Positions 28,539-37,423 of a stretch of DNA of 48,876 bases are shown here, piece by piece. A program made the translations under genes and the position numbers. The notes beneath the pieces were generated by a model. That model was not told where the DNA came from. It did not search any database and saw only the letters and a program-made list of their open reading frames with translations. Positions within the stretch are counted from its first letter, which is position 1; each line of letters opens with the position of its first letter. Source of the stretch: Clostridium arbusti SL206 (GTDB taxonomy: Bacteria; Bacillota; Clostridia; Clostridiales; Clostridiaceae); contig NZ_BAEV01000017.1 of the NCBI RefSeq assembly GCF_000246895.1, forward strand, positions 1 to 48,876, read 5' to 3'.

Positions 28539-29015
28539 CTATCCTATTACCTTAAATACAATGGTTCCTATTTCTATTTTATCTCCTGCACGAAGATATT
28601 CTTTTTCATTAATTTTTTCTCCATTTACTGTGGTACCATTAGTACTACCTAAATCTTCTAATATGTAGTTGTTATTTTTTAAATAAATCCTAGCATGATG
28701 ACCTGAAACGTATTCTTCATGAAGAACAACTGTATTATCTTCTTTTCTTCCCATGGTAATTTCTCTGTCTATTGGAACTACAGAACCCTTTCTCATAATA
28801 TTACTCATACCAGGGTCTACAACCTCTAGACCAAAAGTTTTTTTTCTCTTTACTTGCTTTTTATCACCATTTTTCATATCTTTGTACATTATTTTAAGTG
28901 CAAAGAAAATTATTAAATATATTATGCCAATAATAATTATTTTGAAAATTAAACTCAATTTATTAAGACCAGAACTCTCTAGTAATGCTCCTAAGTATAG
29001 ATTATTCAGTAACAA
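28539..29015 (-). CDS. FHA-domain membrane protein
   Basis: A protein of about 158 residues with one N-terminal membrane helix (IFKIIIIGIIYLIIFFALKI) and a cytosolic forkhead-associated domain: ITMGRKEDNTVVLHEEYVSG, HHARIYLKNNNYILEDLGST, NGTTVNGEKI. The conserved Arg, Ser-x-x-His and Asn residues for binding phosphothreonine are present. FHA proteins next to SEDS/PBP pairs are often targets or partners of Ser/Thr kinases that tune wall growth (family knowledge). The start is uncertain: TTG at 29015 is preferred because AAGAAGGTG lies five bases upstream and because a longer frame to 29066 would run into the uvrA terminator hairpin. Confidence 0.85.
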   Translation of the reverse strand: MLLNNLYLGALLESSGLNKLSLIFKIIIIGIIYLIIFFALKIMYKDMKNGDKKQVKRKKTFGLEVVDPGMSNIMRKGSVVPIDREITMGRKEDNTVVLHEEYVSGHHARIYLKNNNYILEDLGSTNGTTVNGEKINEKEYLRAGDKIEIGTIVFKVIG

Positions 29016-29039
29016 ACACTTCACCTTCTTGCAATTGTA

Positions 29040-29074
29040 GTATAAAGGACTAGCATACTTATCCATGCTAGTCC
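29040..29074 (-). terminator. Rho-independent terminator of uvrBA
   Basis: GGACTAGCAT (29047-29056) and ATGCTAGTCC (29065-29074) form a perfect 10-bp stem, followed on the minus strand by TTTATA. It starts only nine bases beyond the uvrA stop and separates the SOS-controlled pair from the wall genes. Confidence 0.75.
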
Positions 29075-29082
29075 TAGTACAA

Positions 29083-31905
29083 TTATAGCATCTTTTTCAA
29101 ATATTGTCCTGTATAAGATAAATTATTTTTTGCTATGTCCTCAGGTGTTCCTGTACATACTATATTACCACCTTTTTCTCCACCCTCTGGTCCAAGATCT
29201 ATAATATAATCTGCACATTTTATAACATCTAGATTATGTTCAATAACTATCACAGTATTACCTGTATCTACAAGCCTTTGTAATATAGCTATTAGTCTAT
29301 TTACATCATCTATATGTAGTCCTGTAGTAGGCTCATCTAGTATATACAGGGTTTTTCCTGTGCTTCTCTTTGAAAGTTCATAGGCAAGTTTTATTCTCTG
29401 AGCTTCCCCTCCTGAAAGCTGAGTAGATGGTTGACCAAGCCTTATATACCCTAGACCAACATCCATTAAAGTATCTAATTTATTTTTTATTCTAGGAATA
29501 TTTTCAAAGAATTTTACTGCCTCTTCTACAGTCATATTTAATATATCATCTATATTTTTACCCTTATATTTTATCTCCAAAGTTTCTCTATTATACCTCT
29601 TACCTTTACATACTTCACAAGGTACGTAAACATCTGATAAAAACTGCATCTCAATTTTTATAATTCCATCGCCCTTGCAAGCTTCACACCTTCCGCCTTT
29701 AACATTAAAACTAAATCTTCCAGGTTTATATCCCCTCATTTTAGCATCATTAGTTACAGAAAACAATTCTCTTATTATATCAAAAACGCCAGTATATGTT
29801 GCTGGATTAGACCTTGGTGTTCTACCAATAGGGCTTTGATTTATATCTATTATTTTATCAATATTTTCTACGCCTTGTATTTCTTTATGCTTACCTGGAT
29901 TAGCTTTACTGTGATTTATCTTTTTATTAAGTCCTTTAAACAATATTTCATTTATCAAAGTACTTTTACCAGAACCAGAGACACCAGTTACACATGTAAA
30001 TACACCCATAGGAAACTTTACTTTTACATTTTTTAAATTATTTTCCCTTGCACCAATTATTTTAATGCTATTACCATTATCTTTTCTTCTGCTTTTGGGT
30101 AAATCTACTTTCTTATCTCCATTAAGGTATTGGCCTGTTATAGATTCTTTACATTTCTTTATTTCGTCTAAAGTTCCTGCTGCAACTATCTTTCCGCCAT
30201 GCTCTCCTGCACCCGGACCCACATCTACTATAAAGTCTGCTTCTTTTATAGTATCTTCATCATGTTCAACTACTACAAGAGTATTCCCTATATCTCTTAG
30301 ATGCTTCATTGTTGCAATTAGTTTATCATTATCCCTTTGATGCAGTCCTATACTTGGTTCATCAAGTATATACAATACGCCTACAAGACTTGAGCCTATT
30401 TGAGTTGCAAGCCTAATTCTCTGAGACTCTCCTCCCGAAAGAGTTCTCGCTGCTCTTGTAAGATTTAAATAGTCCAATCCCACATCTATTAAAAATTTCA
30501 ATCTATTTTGTATTTCTTTTATTATCTGGTTACTTATTATTTTGTCCTTTTCACTTAGTGTAATTTCATTTATAAATGTGAGTTCATCTCTAATAGGCAT
30601 ACTACAGTATTCAAATATATTTTTTCCTCCAACAGTAACTGCCAGTACTTCCGGCCTAAGTCTAGCCCCTTTACATTTTGGGCATGGATTATCACTCATA
30701 TAATTTTCAATATCACCCTTTATGTAGTCTGATCCACTTTCCATATATCTTCTTCTAAGTTCATTTACGATACCTTCATATTGGTGATTAAACTGCATAT
30801 TTTGATTGTCCTTATTATAATACACTATAAGTTTTTCACCCTTAGTCCCATGAAGTATAATGTCTAAAACCTGTGGATTTAAATCCTTTATGGGAGTATC
30901 TATACTAAATTTATACTTTTTCTGAAGAGCTGTAAGAATACTATATGTCCATGAGTCTTCCTTTAATCTTCCCTCTCCCCAAGGCGCTATGGCTCCTTCT
31001 GATATACTCTTATCTTTATCAGGTATTACCAAATCCTCATCAATTTCCATAAGTGTTCCAAGGCCATCACACCTATCACATTTACCAAAAGGGGAGTTAA
31101 AAGAAAACATTCTAGGTGCAAGTTCACCAATACTTATTCCACAATCAGCACAAGCAAAGCTCTCACTAAAGAGGATATCCTCTTTACCTACTATATTTAC
31201 AATTACAACTCCTTCTGCTAATTTTATAGCTGTTTCTAAAGAGTCTGTAAGCCTACTTTTTATTCCATCTTTAATAACAATTCTATCTACTACAGCATCT
31301 ATATTATGCTTTTTATTTTTTTCAAGCTTAATATCTTCACCTTCAAGTTCATACATTTCTCCGTCAACTCTTACTCGTACAAATCCATTTTTCTTTATAT
31401 TTTCAAATACCTTTACATGCTCACCTTTTCTTCCTTTTACTACTGGTGCAAGTATTTGTATTTTTGTCTTTTCTGGTAATTCTAAAATCTTATCCACCAT
31501 CTGATCAATAGTTTGCTGCTTTATTTCTTTGCCGCATTTAGGACAATGAGGAGTGCCTATTTTAGAATAGAGTAATCTTAAATAATCGTATATTTCTGTA
31601 ACAGTACCCACTGTGGACCTAGGATTTCTTCCTGTAGTCTTTTGGTCAATTGATATTGCTGGAGATAAGCCCTCAATATATTCTACATCTGGCTTATCCA
31701 TTTGTCCTAAAAATTGTCTTGCATAGGATGACAGGGACTCTACATATCTTCTTTGCCCTTCTGCATAGAGTGTATCAAAAGCTAAAGAGGATTTACCTGA
31801 TCCTGAAAGTCCTGTAAATACAATAAATTTATCTCTAGGTATTGTAATATCTACGTTTTTTAAATTATTTACCTTAGCACCTTTAATAACTATTTTATCC
31901 TGCAA
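29083..31905 (-). CDS. uvrA: Excinuclease ABC subunit A
   Basis: A 940-residue UvrA, the damage-scanning ATPase of nucleotide excision repair. Two ABC ATPase modules are present: Walker [15 protein letters not shown] near residue 31 and [14 protein letters not shown] near 645, with signatures [14 protein letters not shown] and [14 protein letters not shown]. Zinc-binding cysteines occur in [21 protein letters not shown] with CDRCDG, and [15 protein letters not shown] with [10 protein letters not shown]. The start is TTG at 31905 after AAGGAG. It follows uvrB across 56 bases that hold a GGC-TWA fragment, and is almost certainly co-transcribed from the SOS promoter of uvrB. Confidence 0.98.
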   Translation of the reverse strand: MQDKIVIKGAKVNNLKNVDITIPRDKFIVFTGLSGSGKSSLAFDTLYAEGQRRYVESLSSYARQFLGQMDKPDVEYIEGLSPAISIDQKTTGRNPRSTVGTVTEIYDYLRLLYSKIGTPHCPKCGKEIKQQTIDQMVDKILELPEKTKIQILAPVVKGRKGEHVKVFENIKKNGFVRVRVDGEMYELEGEDIKLEKNKKHNIDAVVDRIVIKDGIKSRLTDSLETAIKLAEGVVIVNIVGKEDILFSESFACADCGISIGELAPRMFSFNSPFGKCDRCDGLGTLMEIDEDLVIPDKDKSISEGAIAPWGEGRLKEDSWTYSILTALQKKYKFSIDTPIKDLNPQVLDIILHGTKGEKLIVYYNKDNQNMQFNHQYEGIVNELRRRYMESGSDYIKGDIENYMSDNPCPKCKGARLRPEVLAVTVGGKNIFEYCSMPIRDELTFINEITLSEKDKIISNQIIKEIQNRLKFLIDVGLDYLNLTRAARTLSGGESQRIRLATQIGSSLVGVLYILDEPSIGLHQRDNDKLIATMKHLRDIGNTLVVVEHDEDTIKEADFIVDVGPGAGEHGGKIVAAGTLDEIKKCKESITGQYLNGDKKVDLPKSRRKDNGNSIKIIGARENNLKNVKVKFPMGVFTCVTGVSGSGKSTLINEILFKGLNKKINHSKANPGKHKEIQGVENIDKIIDINQSPIGRTPRSNPATYTGVFDIIRELFSVTNDAKMRGYKPGRFSFNVKGGRCEACKGDGIIKIEMQFLSDVYVPCEVCKGKRYNRETLEIKYKGKNIDDILNMTVEEAVKFFENIPRIKNKLDTLMDVGLGYIRLGQPSTQLSGGEAQRIKLAYELSKRSTGKTLYILDEPTTGLHIDDVNRLIAILQRLVDTGNTVIVIEHNLDVIKCADYIIDLGPEGGEKGGNIVCTGTPEDIAKNNLSYTGQYLKKML

Positions 31906-31925
31906 AGTGTTCCACTCCTTGTTTA

Positions 31926-31967
31926 GTTATATTCAAATAAATAACTAGTCACTATGCTAGTCTATTT
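31926..31967 (-). repeat. GGC-TWA element, one-arm fragment at the uvrB stop
   Basis: About 42 bp matching the TTCAAATAAATAACTAGTCA end through CTATTT, preceded by TTA; the terminal GGC has changed to GTT. The uvrB stop codon (TAG, plus-strand CTA at 31962-31964) lies within it. Confidence 0.75.
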
Positions 31968-33947
31968 CTGCTTAAGTCTCTTTTTAAGCCCTAAGACCTT
32001 ATCTCTAAGCTCTGCTGCTCTTTCAAAATGAAGATCCTTAGCTGCTTGTTTCATTTCATTTTCATATTTATTTATAAGTTCTTCTATATTTTCATTATTT
32101 GCCTTTAATGCATCTTCTAAACTGTCATATTCAGCTTTTTCCTCTGAAACTTTAGATATTTCTAGTATTTCTCTTATATCTTTCTTAACTGTAGTAGGAA
32201 TAATTCCATTATCTTTATTATATTGAATTTGAATAACTCTTCTTCTATTAGTCTCACTTATAGCTCTATCCATAGAACGAGTTATAGTGTCTGCATACAT
32301 TATAACTTTACTTTCAGAATTTCTAGCTGCCCTACCTATAGTTTGAATAAGTGATGTCTCTGATCTTAGGAAACCCTCTTTATCCGCATCTAATATGGCA
32401 ACCAGCGCAACCTCGGGTATATCAAGCCCCTCTCTCAATAGATTTATTCCAACTAAAACATCAAATTCTTTTTTTCTAAGTCCTTGAATTATCTTCATTC
32501 TCTCTATAGTATCTATGCCTGAATGCATATATCTAGTTTTAATATTCATCCCCTTTAAATAATCTGTTAAATCCTCTGACATCTTCTTTGTAAGGGTGGT
32601 AACTAAAACTCTAAAACCTCTAGCTATAGTTTCATTTATTTTTGTATATAAATCGTCTATCTGACCTTTAATTGGAAGTACAATTATTTCAGGATCTAAT
32701 AGTCCCGTAGGCCTTATTATCTGCTCAGCTGTATTAGTTGAATGTTCCGTTTCATATTTTGCCGGAGTAGCACTCACAAATACTACCTCTTTAAATTTAT
32801 TTTCAAATTCCTCAAATTTAAGTGGTCTATTATCAAAAGCGGATGGAAGTCTAAATCCATAATCCACCAAAGTATTTTTTCTTGATCTATCTCCACCATA
32901 CATAGCTTTAACCTGTGGAAGTGTTACATGACTTTCGTCAATAAATAGTAAAAAATCTTCTGGGAAATAATCTATAAGAGTTTTGGGTGGTTCACCTATT
33001 GACCTTCCGTCCATAATTCTAGAATAGTTTTCTATACCAGTACAGTAACCCACTTCTCTCATCATTTCTATATCAAAATTTGTTCTCTGTTTAAGCCTCT
33101 GAGCCTCCAAAAGTTTATCTTCTGTTGTGAGTTCCTTCAGTCTCTTTTCCAGTTCTATTTCTATTTTATTTATAGCAACTTCTAACCTATCCCTTGATGT
33201 AGCAAAATGCGATGCTGGAAAAATAACTGAATGTTTTAATGCCCCTGTTATATTTCCCGTCAAAACATCAAACTCTTTTATCTTATCAATTTCATCTCCA
33301 AAGAATTCAACTCTTATACCTTTATTAGTAGAAGACGCAGGGAAAATATCCAGAGTATCTCCTCTAACTCTAAAGGTTCCTCTTACAAAATTTATCTCAT
33401 TTCTTTCATACTGAATTTCTATAAGCTTTTTTAATACTTCATCTCTATCTTTTTCCATGCCTTCTCTTAAGGAAATAGATAGCTTTTTATATTCTTCTGG
33501 ATTACCTAGTCCATAAATACAGGAAACTGAAGCTACAATTATTACATCTTTTCTCTCAAAAAGTGAAGATGTAGCTGAATGTCTAAGCTTATCTATCTCA
33601 TCGTTTATAGACGCATCTTTTTCAATATAAGTATCCGTTTGAGGAACATAAGCCTCTGGCTGATAGTAATCATAATAGGATACAAAATATTCCACTGCAC
33701 TATCCGGAAAAAACTCTCTAAATTCAGAGCAAAGCTGAGCTGCTAAAGTTTTGTTATGAGCTAAAACCAATGTTGGCTTTTGGACTCTTTCAATTACATT
33801 AGCCATAGTAAAAGTTTTTCCTGAACCCGTAACTCCAAGAAGAGTCTGAAATTTATTTCTCTGTTTAATCCCGTTAACCAAGCTATCTATAGCACTTGGT
33901 TGATCCCCAGTGGGTTTAAATTTTGAATGTATCTTAAATTCACCCAT
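31962..33947 (-). CDS. uvrB: Excinuclease ABC subunit B
   Basis: A 661-residue UvrB, the DNA-unwinding core of nucleotide excision repair. Visible parts: Walker [19 protein letters not shown] (about residues 34-51), the damage-probing beta-hairpin [20 protein letters not shown] (about 92-111), [13 protein letters not shown] (Walker B), helicase motif [15 protein letters not shown], and a C-terminal UVR domain ([20 protein letters not shown]) that contacts UvrC. The start at 33947 ([16 protein letters not shown]) follows GGAGG; a longer frame to 34010 covers the promoter and is rejected. The stop codon is inside a mobile-element fragment. A LexA box lies in the leader. Confidence 0.98.
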   Translation of the reverse strand: MGEFKIHSKFKPTGDQPSAIDSLVNGIKQRNKFQTLLGVTGSGKTFTMANVIERVQKPTLVLAHNKTLAAQLCSEFREFFPDSAVEYFVSYYDYYQPEAYVPQTDTYIEKDASINDEIDKLRHSATSSLFERKDVIIVASVSCIYGLGNPEEYKKLSISLREGMEKDRDEVLKKLIEIQYERNEINFVRGTFRVRGDTLDIFPASSTNKGIRVEFFGDEIDKIKEFDVLTGNITGALKHSVIFPASHFATSRDRLEVAINKIEIELEKRLKELTTEDKLLEAQRLKQRTNFDIEMMREVGYCTGIENYSRIMDGRSIGEPPKTLIDYFPEDFLLFIDESHVTLPQVKAMYGGDRSRKNTLVDYGFRLPSAFDNRPLKFEEFENKFKEVVFVSATPAKYETEHSTNTAEQIIRPTGLLDPEIIVLPIKGQIDDLYTKINETIARGFRVLVTTLTKKMSEDLTDYLKGMNIKTRYMHSGIDTIERMKIIQGLRKKEFDVLVGINLLREGLDIPEVALVAILDADKEGFLRSETSLIQTIGRAARNSESKVIMYADTITRSMDRAISETNRRRVIQIQYNKDNGIIPTTVKKDIREILEISKVSEEKAEYDSLEDALKANNENIEELINKYENEMKQAAKDLHFERAAELRDKVLGLKKRLKQK

Positions 33948-33960
33948 ATTTAACCTCCAT

Positions 33961-33975
33961 TGAACATTTGTTCGC
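33961..33975 (-). promoter_or_regulatory. LexA (DinR) operator of uvrBA
   Basis: On the minus strand GCGAACAAATGTTCA contains the Gram-positive SOS box CGAAC-N4-GTTC with intact half-sites. It lies just downstream of the -10 box, where bound LexA would block transcription until RecA-driven cleavage. Confidence 0.85.
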
Positions 33976-33981
33976 ATAATA

Positions 33982-34010
33982 ATTTTATACTTTTGCCACA
34001 ATATTGTCAA
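33982..34010 (-). promoter_or_regulatory. Promoter of uvrBA
   Basis: TTGACA (34010-34005), a 17-base spacer and TAAAAT (33987-33982) on the minus strand: a near-consensus vegetative promoter directly upstream of the LexA box. Confidence 0.8.
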
Positions 34011-34092
34011 ACTTTATCTAAAATTTTTTAAAGTTTATCATGCTGGCTTATTACATGTTTAATCTATTATATACGTATATAGCTAAAATTAA

Positions 34093-34112
34093 TGGGAGTT
34101 AAAAAACCCCCA
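34093..34112 (-). terminator. Terminator-like hairpin after the MinJ-like gene
   Basis: TGGGGGTT and AACTCCCA pair around TTTT. The tail is short (TTAATTTTAG), so strength is uncertain. Confidence 0.5.
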
Positions 34113-34115
34113 CAA

Positions 34116-35411
34116 TTATTTCTTATCTTTTTTATCTTTTTTAGCCTTCTCTAAAGTATCTTGAAAAGAACTCCTATCTAATTTCATAACCACACTATCT
34201 TTAGGAATTATTCTTGGAACAAATACTATTCCTAATCTCTTGTTTCTATTCATCTTATTATAATCAACTTGTTCAAGTTTTCCATGAACAGTTTTTATCT
34301 TAAACCATATAAAATTTGATACAGTGTTCAAAACATCTAGCATATCCTGTTCATTTACTATTTTTTTATCATTCACTTCTATAAGAAGATCACCACTTTT
34401 AATACCCATTTCAAAAGCTGGAGATGCTGGAGCTACCTCCAGAACCATAAGACCGTTATCTGAGCTCACATATTTTGGCTTTCCATTAACCTCTATGTAA
34501 GTTTGAATTTTAAGCATTATCTCATGTGCTAATGGAGTAAAAATTGCTACTATGAATTCAGCTGCCAAGTTTATTCTTCCAATTTGTGCAAATAACAGTA
34601 ATATAAGCCCATAAACAGATATTCCTATTCCAGAAGAAATCACCTTTTGCTTCTTTGTCCTTGTAAAAGTAATGGCATTGTATCCTATCATTCCATAAAA
34701 AGCAAAAAATCCAATAAAAGCATCCCTTATTAAATCATGACTACTGAATTTAATTATTGGCCACCAATTTTGAATAGGGACTTGAGCACTATAAGAAATA
34801 TTGGGATTGTTCATAATAAACATTAGAGCTACAGGCATTACCCAGTATCTTTTAAGTGCAAACCCACCTATAATTCTGTTATTCTTATTAGTAAAAACAG
34901 GTATTGTCCCTCTATCGCCATCTATAATCACTAATAATCCTTCTATAATGTGTAATACTGCTACAAGAGAAATTATCATTACTACATCCACTTTCAAAAA
35001 ATCAAGTTGTGGAATTGGTATATGATAAACTCCTTCTATAAATTGTATAGCTACACTTATCAATGCTAGTATACCTGCTGAGTATGAAAAACATATAAAT
35101 CTACTTCCAAATATCATTAGTATAATTGATATCATAAATAATAGAGTTACTGTTGTCTGACTGGTAAATACTATTCCAAGATAGGACAGTATTAAACTAG
35201 CTATTGTACCTGCAAATATTCCAAGTACAACTTGAGAAATTGTCAACTCTAAAGATGAGTTCATTTTCTCACCTATTATCATTTTCTGCATTATAACAGT
35301 TTTTTTATTTCTTGTGTACAATATAAATACTAATATAAGAAGTATAAAAATATATGGTGGTGTAATTATTGCCTGAGAAATAGATCTAAATACATACAAT
35401 GCAATATTCAT
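34116..35411 (-). CDS. PDZ-domain polytopic membrane protein, MinJ-like
   Basis: A 431-residue protein with about eight hydrophobic helices in its first 290 residues and a C-terminal PDZ domain (GLMVLEVAPASPAFEMGIKS, GDLLIEVNDKKIVNEQDMLD). Topology and gene order (ftsEX, ctpB, this gene, uvrBA) match B. subtilis MinJ, which links DivIVA at the pole to MinCD. No functional work on the clostridial version is implied; many clostridia use other Min arrangements, so a different pole- or septum-related role is possible. The tail is Lys-rich (KKDKKDKK). The ribosome site GAGGGG is about 12 bases from the ATG, longer than usual. Confidence 0.8.
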   Translation of the reverse strand: MNIALYVFRSISQAIITPPYIFILLILVFILYTRNKKTVIMQKMIIGEKMNSSLELTISQVVLGIFAGTIASLILSYLGIVFTSQTTVTLLFMISIILMIFGSRFICFSYSAGILALISVAIQFIEGVYHIPIPQLDFLKVDVVMIISLVAVLHIIEGLLVIIDGDRGTIPVFTNKNNRIIGGFALKRYWVMPVALMFIMNNPNISYSAQVPIQNWWPIIKFSSHDLIRDAFIGFFAFYGMIGYNAITFTRTKKQKVISSGIGISVYGLILLLFAQIGRINLAAEFIVAIFTPLAHEIMLKIQTYIEVNGKPKYVSSDNGLMVLEVAPASPAFEMGIKSGDLLIEVNDKKIVNEQDMLDVLNTVSNFIWFKIKTVHGKLEQVDYNKMNRNKRLGIVFVPRIIPKDSVVMKLDRSSFQDTLEKAKKDKKDKK

Positions 35412-35446
35412 GAAAATAAAATTCCCCTCTCACCCAACTACTTTAT

Positions 35447-35521
35447 CCATTGACTATTAATCCTAGGTACTCTTTGCTTTTAAAATCAATGACAAAGAGT
35501 ACCTAAGTCTATGAATAATGG
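35447..35521. repeat. Long hairpin between ctpB and the MinJ-like gene
   Basis: AGGTACTCTTTG (35465-35476) and CAAAGAGTACCT (35493-35504) are perfect 12-bp complements, with further outer pairing (CCATT/AATGG). No T-run follows on either strand, so a processing site or repeat is as likely as a terminator. Confidence 0.6.
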
Positions 35522-35571
35522 ATTTGCCTTACTATTTCTTTTAATATACCTAATTTTCCACTTAAATACAT

Positions 35572-35605
35572 GACTTCAGATGAAAGTTTTGCCCCATCTG
35601 AAGTC
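35572..35605 (-). terminator. Hairpin after ctpB
   Basis: GACTTCAGATG and CATCTGAAGTC are perfect 11-bp complements, 26 bases beyond the ctpB stop. On the minus strand ATGTATTTAAG follows, a weak tail. The arm contains TTCAGATGGGGCAAAA, a motif shared with the hairpin at 20703-20750. Confidence 0.55.
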
Positions 35606-35630
35606 CCTATTTAGCTTCACTAAATTAATT

Positions 35631-36842
35631 TTATTTAACCTTAGTATTGATTACTTCCAATGCCTTTTGAAATTGTGGATCTGTATTTCTATCATAAGGC
35701 TTATTTAATAGTTCTTGTGGATATTTGACTTCAATATCAGGATTAAATCCTTTATGATTTATATTTTCGCCTAAAGGAGTATACCATTTTGATATTGTAA
35801 CTTTTAATTGAGTACTGTCCCCTGTATCAAAGGTAGTTTGAACTACACCCTTACCAAAAGTTTTTTCTCCAATTAGAGTACCAGCTTTGTAGTCTTTTAT
35901 TGCACCAGATAATATTTCTGAAGCACTGGCAGTATTCCCATTTGTAAGTACAACTAATGGAATTCCTATAGTATTTCCACCTTGAGATTTATAAGTCTGC
36001 TTTTTATTATTTTTGTCTACAGTATAAGTTACTGTCTTACCTTTATCTACAAAGTTTGATGCAACTTTTAAGCAGTCATCTAAAACTCCACCACCATTAT
36101 CTCTCAAATCTAAAATTAAACCTTTCATTCCAGATGATTTAAGTTCATTTAGCTTTTTATCAAAGTTTTCTCCTGTATTTTCATCAAAACTAGAAATATC
36201 TATGTATCCAATACTATTTGATAACATCTGTCCTGTAACTGTGTTATATGCAATTTTTTTTCTCTTAGCAACAACATCAAAATTTTCTCTTCCCTGCCTA
36301 GCTATAGTTAAAGTCACATCTGTATTTTCTTTACCCTTCATCATAGAAACTGCTTTATTAAGATCTGTTCCTACAATTGCAGTTCCATTTACCTTAATTA
36401 TAGCATCCCCTGCTTTTATGCCCGCTGTTTCTGCTGGTGAACCATCAAAGACAGAATTAACTGTGACTTTATCACTTCTATTTTCTACTTGAATACCAAG
36501 CCCAACATACTCTTGGCCCTGAATCTGAGTGTTAAATGCTTTGGATTCATTTTGATCCATAAATACTGTGTATGGATCATTAAGAGCATTAGTCATACCT
36601 TTAATTGCACCATTTACCAATGCATTGTCATCAATTTTACCATTGTAATATTTATATAATTCACTTCTTACTAAAAACAATTTTTGAAATTTCATTATTT
36701 CATTTAAACTACTTTTGTTTACTTCAACATTTCCATTAGGTAAGCTCAATGACACCCTGTTTCCTATAGAGAATGCAAGTATATTGGTTACTATTATTAT
36801 AGCAACAGTACATACTACCCATTTTCTTTTATTATTTATCAC
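35631..36842 (-). CDS. ctpB: S41 carboxy-terminal processing protease (CtpB-like)
   Basis: A 403-residue secreted or membrane-anchored serine protease. An N-terminal hydrophobic helix (VVCTVAIIIVTNILAFSIG) is followed by a PDZ domain (VNSVFDGSPAETAGIKAGDA, about residues 117-136) and the S41 catalytic domain: LILDLRDNGGGVLDDCLK, the nucleophile serine in NGNTASASEILSGAI, and the general-base lysine in GEKTFGKGVVQTTFD. B. subtilis CtpB cleaves SpoIVFA during sporulation; clostridial orthologues may act similarly. GTG at 36842 is chosen because AAGGAG is eight bases upstream; another GTG three codons earlier overlaps that site. The C terminus lacks the peptidoglycan-binding domain of longer Ctp proteins. 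Confidence 0.93.
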   Translation of the reverse strand: MINNKRKWVVCTVAIIIVTNILAFSIGNRVSLSLPNGNVEVNKSSLNEIMKFQKLFLVRSELYKYYNGKIDDNALVNGAIKGMTNALNDPYTVFMDQNESKAFNTQIQGQEYVGLGIQVENRSDKVTVNSVFDGSPAETAGIKAGDAIIKVNGTAIVGTDLNKAVSMMKGKENTDVTLTIARQGRENFDVVAKRKKIAYNTVTGQMLSNSIGYIDISSFDENTGENFDKKLNELKSSGMKGLILDLRDNGGGVLDDCLKVASNFVDKGKTVTYTVDKNNKKQTYKSQGGNTIGIPLVVLTNGNTASASEILSGAIKDYKAGTLIGEKTFGKGVVQTTFDTGDSTQLKVTISKWYTPLGENINHKGFNPDIEVKYPQELLNKPYDRNTDPQFQKALEVINTKVK

Positions 36843-36897
36843 TATATTCACTCCTTCATTTGCTACTACTCTATATTATTTATGTAAATATGAATTA

Positions 36898-36927
36898 ATT
36901 ATAACACTATAAAAAAATAAATTGCAA
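36898..36927 (-). promoter_or_regulatory. Candidate promoter of ctpB
   Basis: TTGCAA (36927-36922), an 18-base T-rich spacer and TATAAT (36903-36898) on the minus strand, about 56 bases before the ctpB start. Confidence 0.6.
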
Positions 36928-36977
36928 AATTCTTTTCACAATTTAAGTAATTTTGGATATGTTGATAATAAATGTTA

Positions 36978-37028
36978 GGCACATTCAAATAAATAACTAG
37001 TCAGTATGCTAGCCTATTTTCATATGCC
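36978..37028 (-). mobile_element. GGC-TWA element, internally deleted copy (51 bp)
   Basis: Both ends are intact (GGCACATTCAAATAAATAAC ... TTTTCATATGCC) and flanked by TTA at 36975-36977 and 37029-37031, but the centre is lost at a CTATTT-like microhomology shared by the two arms. It lies upstream of the ctpB promoter. Confidence 0.88.
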
Positions 37029-37074
37029 TTAAGTAAAAAAAATATATTTAAATTATATTTTTTCCATTTTGAGA

Positions 37075-37128
37075 TATCTAAATAAAATAAACTGGCATGC
37101 AAAATCATATATTATTGCATGCCATAAA
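37075..37128 (-). terminator. Rho-independent terminator of ftsEX
   Basis: TGGCATGCAA (37094-37103) and TTGCATGCCA (37116-37125) form a perfect 10-bp stem; on the minus strand it is followed by GTTTATTTTATTTAG. A full GGC-TWA element lies between it and ftsX, so that element is probably transcribed with ftsEX. Confidence 0.75.
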
Positions 37129-37196
37129 TCCTGTTTATTTTATTTTTCCTATAATTATAATTATTATACTATATATTTATTATAGTTTTTAACTTA

Positions 37197-37353
37197 GGCA
37201 TATTCAAATAAATAACTAGTCAGTATGCTAGTATATTTTGAATCCTACTACGTCAACAGAACCCTCAGATAGCTCACTATCCTCGGAACCCGTTTCCTTC
37301 TATGATTAAAAATATACGTCGCATCTTTGACTTACTATTTATTTTCATATGCC
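37197..37353 (-). mobile_element. GGC-TWA element, full copy 4
   Basis: 157 bp between TTA direct repeats (37194-37196 and 37354-37356). Begins GGCATATTCAAATAAATAAC on the plus strand. The inner stem is decayed (three mismatches), the apical GATAGCTCACTATC stem is kept. It lies between ftsX and its terminator. Confidence 0.9.
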
Positions 37354-37423
37354 TTATGCATATCTGTATTTTTTATTTTCAAGTATACTAGTTATCGGAT
37401 AAATATTAAATTATAAAATTCAT

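Noticed and set aside
36838-36851. ctpB start at the first GTG (36851)
   Set aside because: That GTG overlaps AAGGAG; the next GTG three codons downstream has normal spacing.
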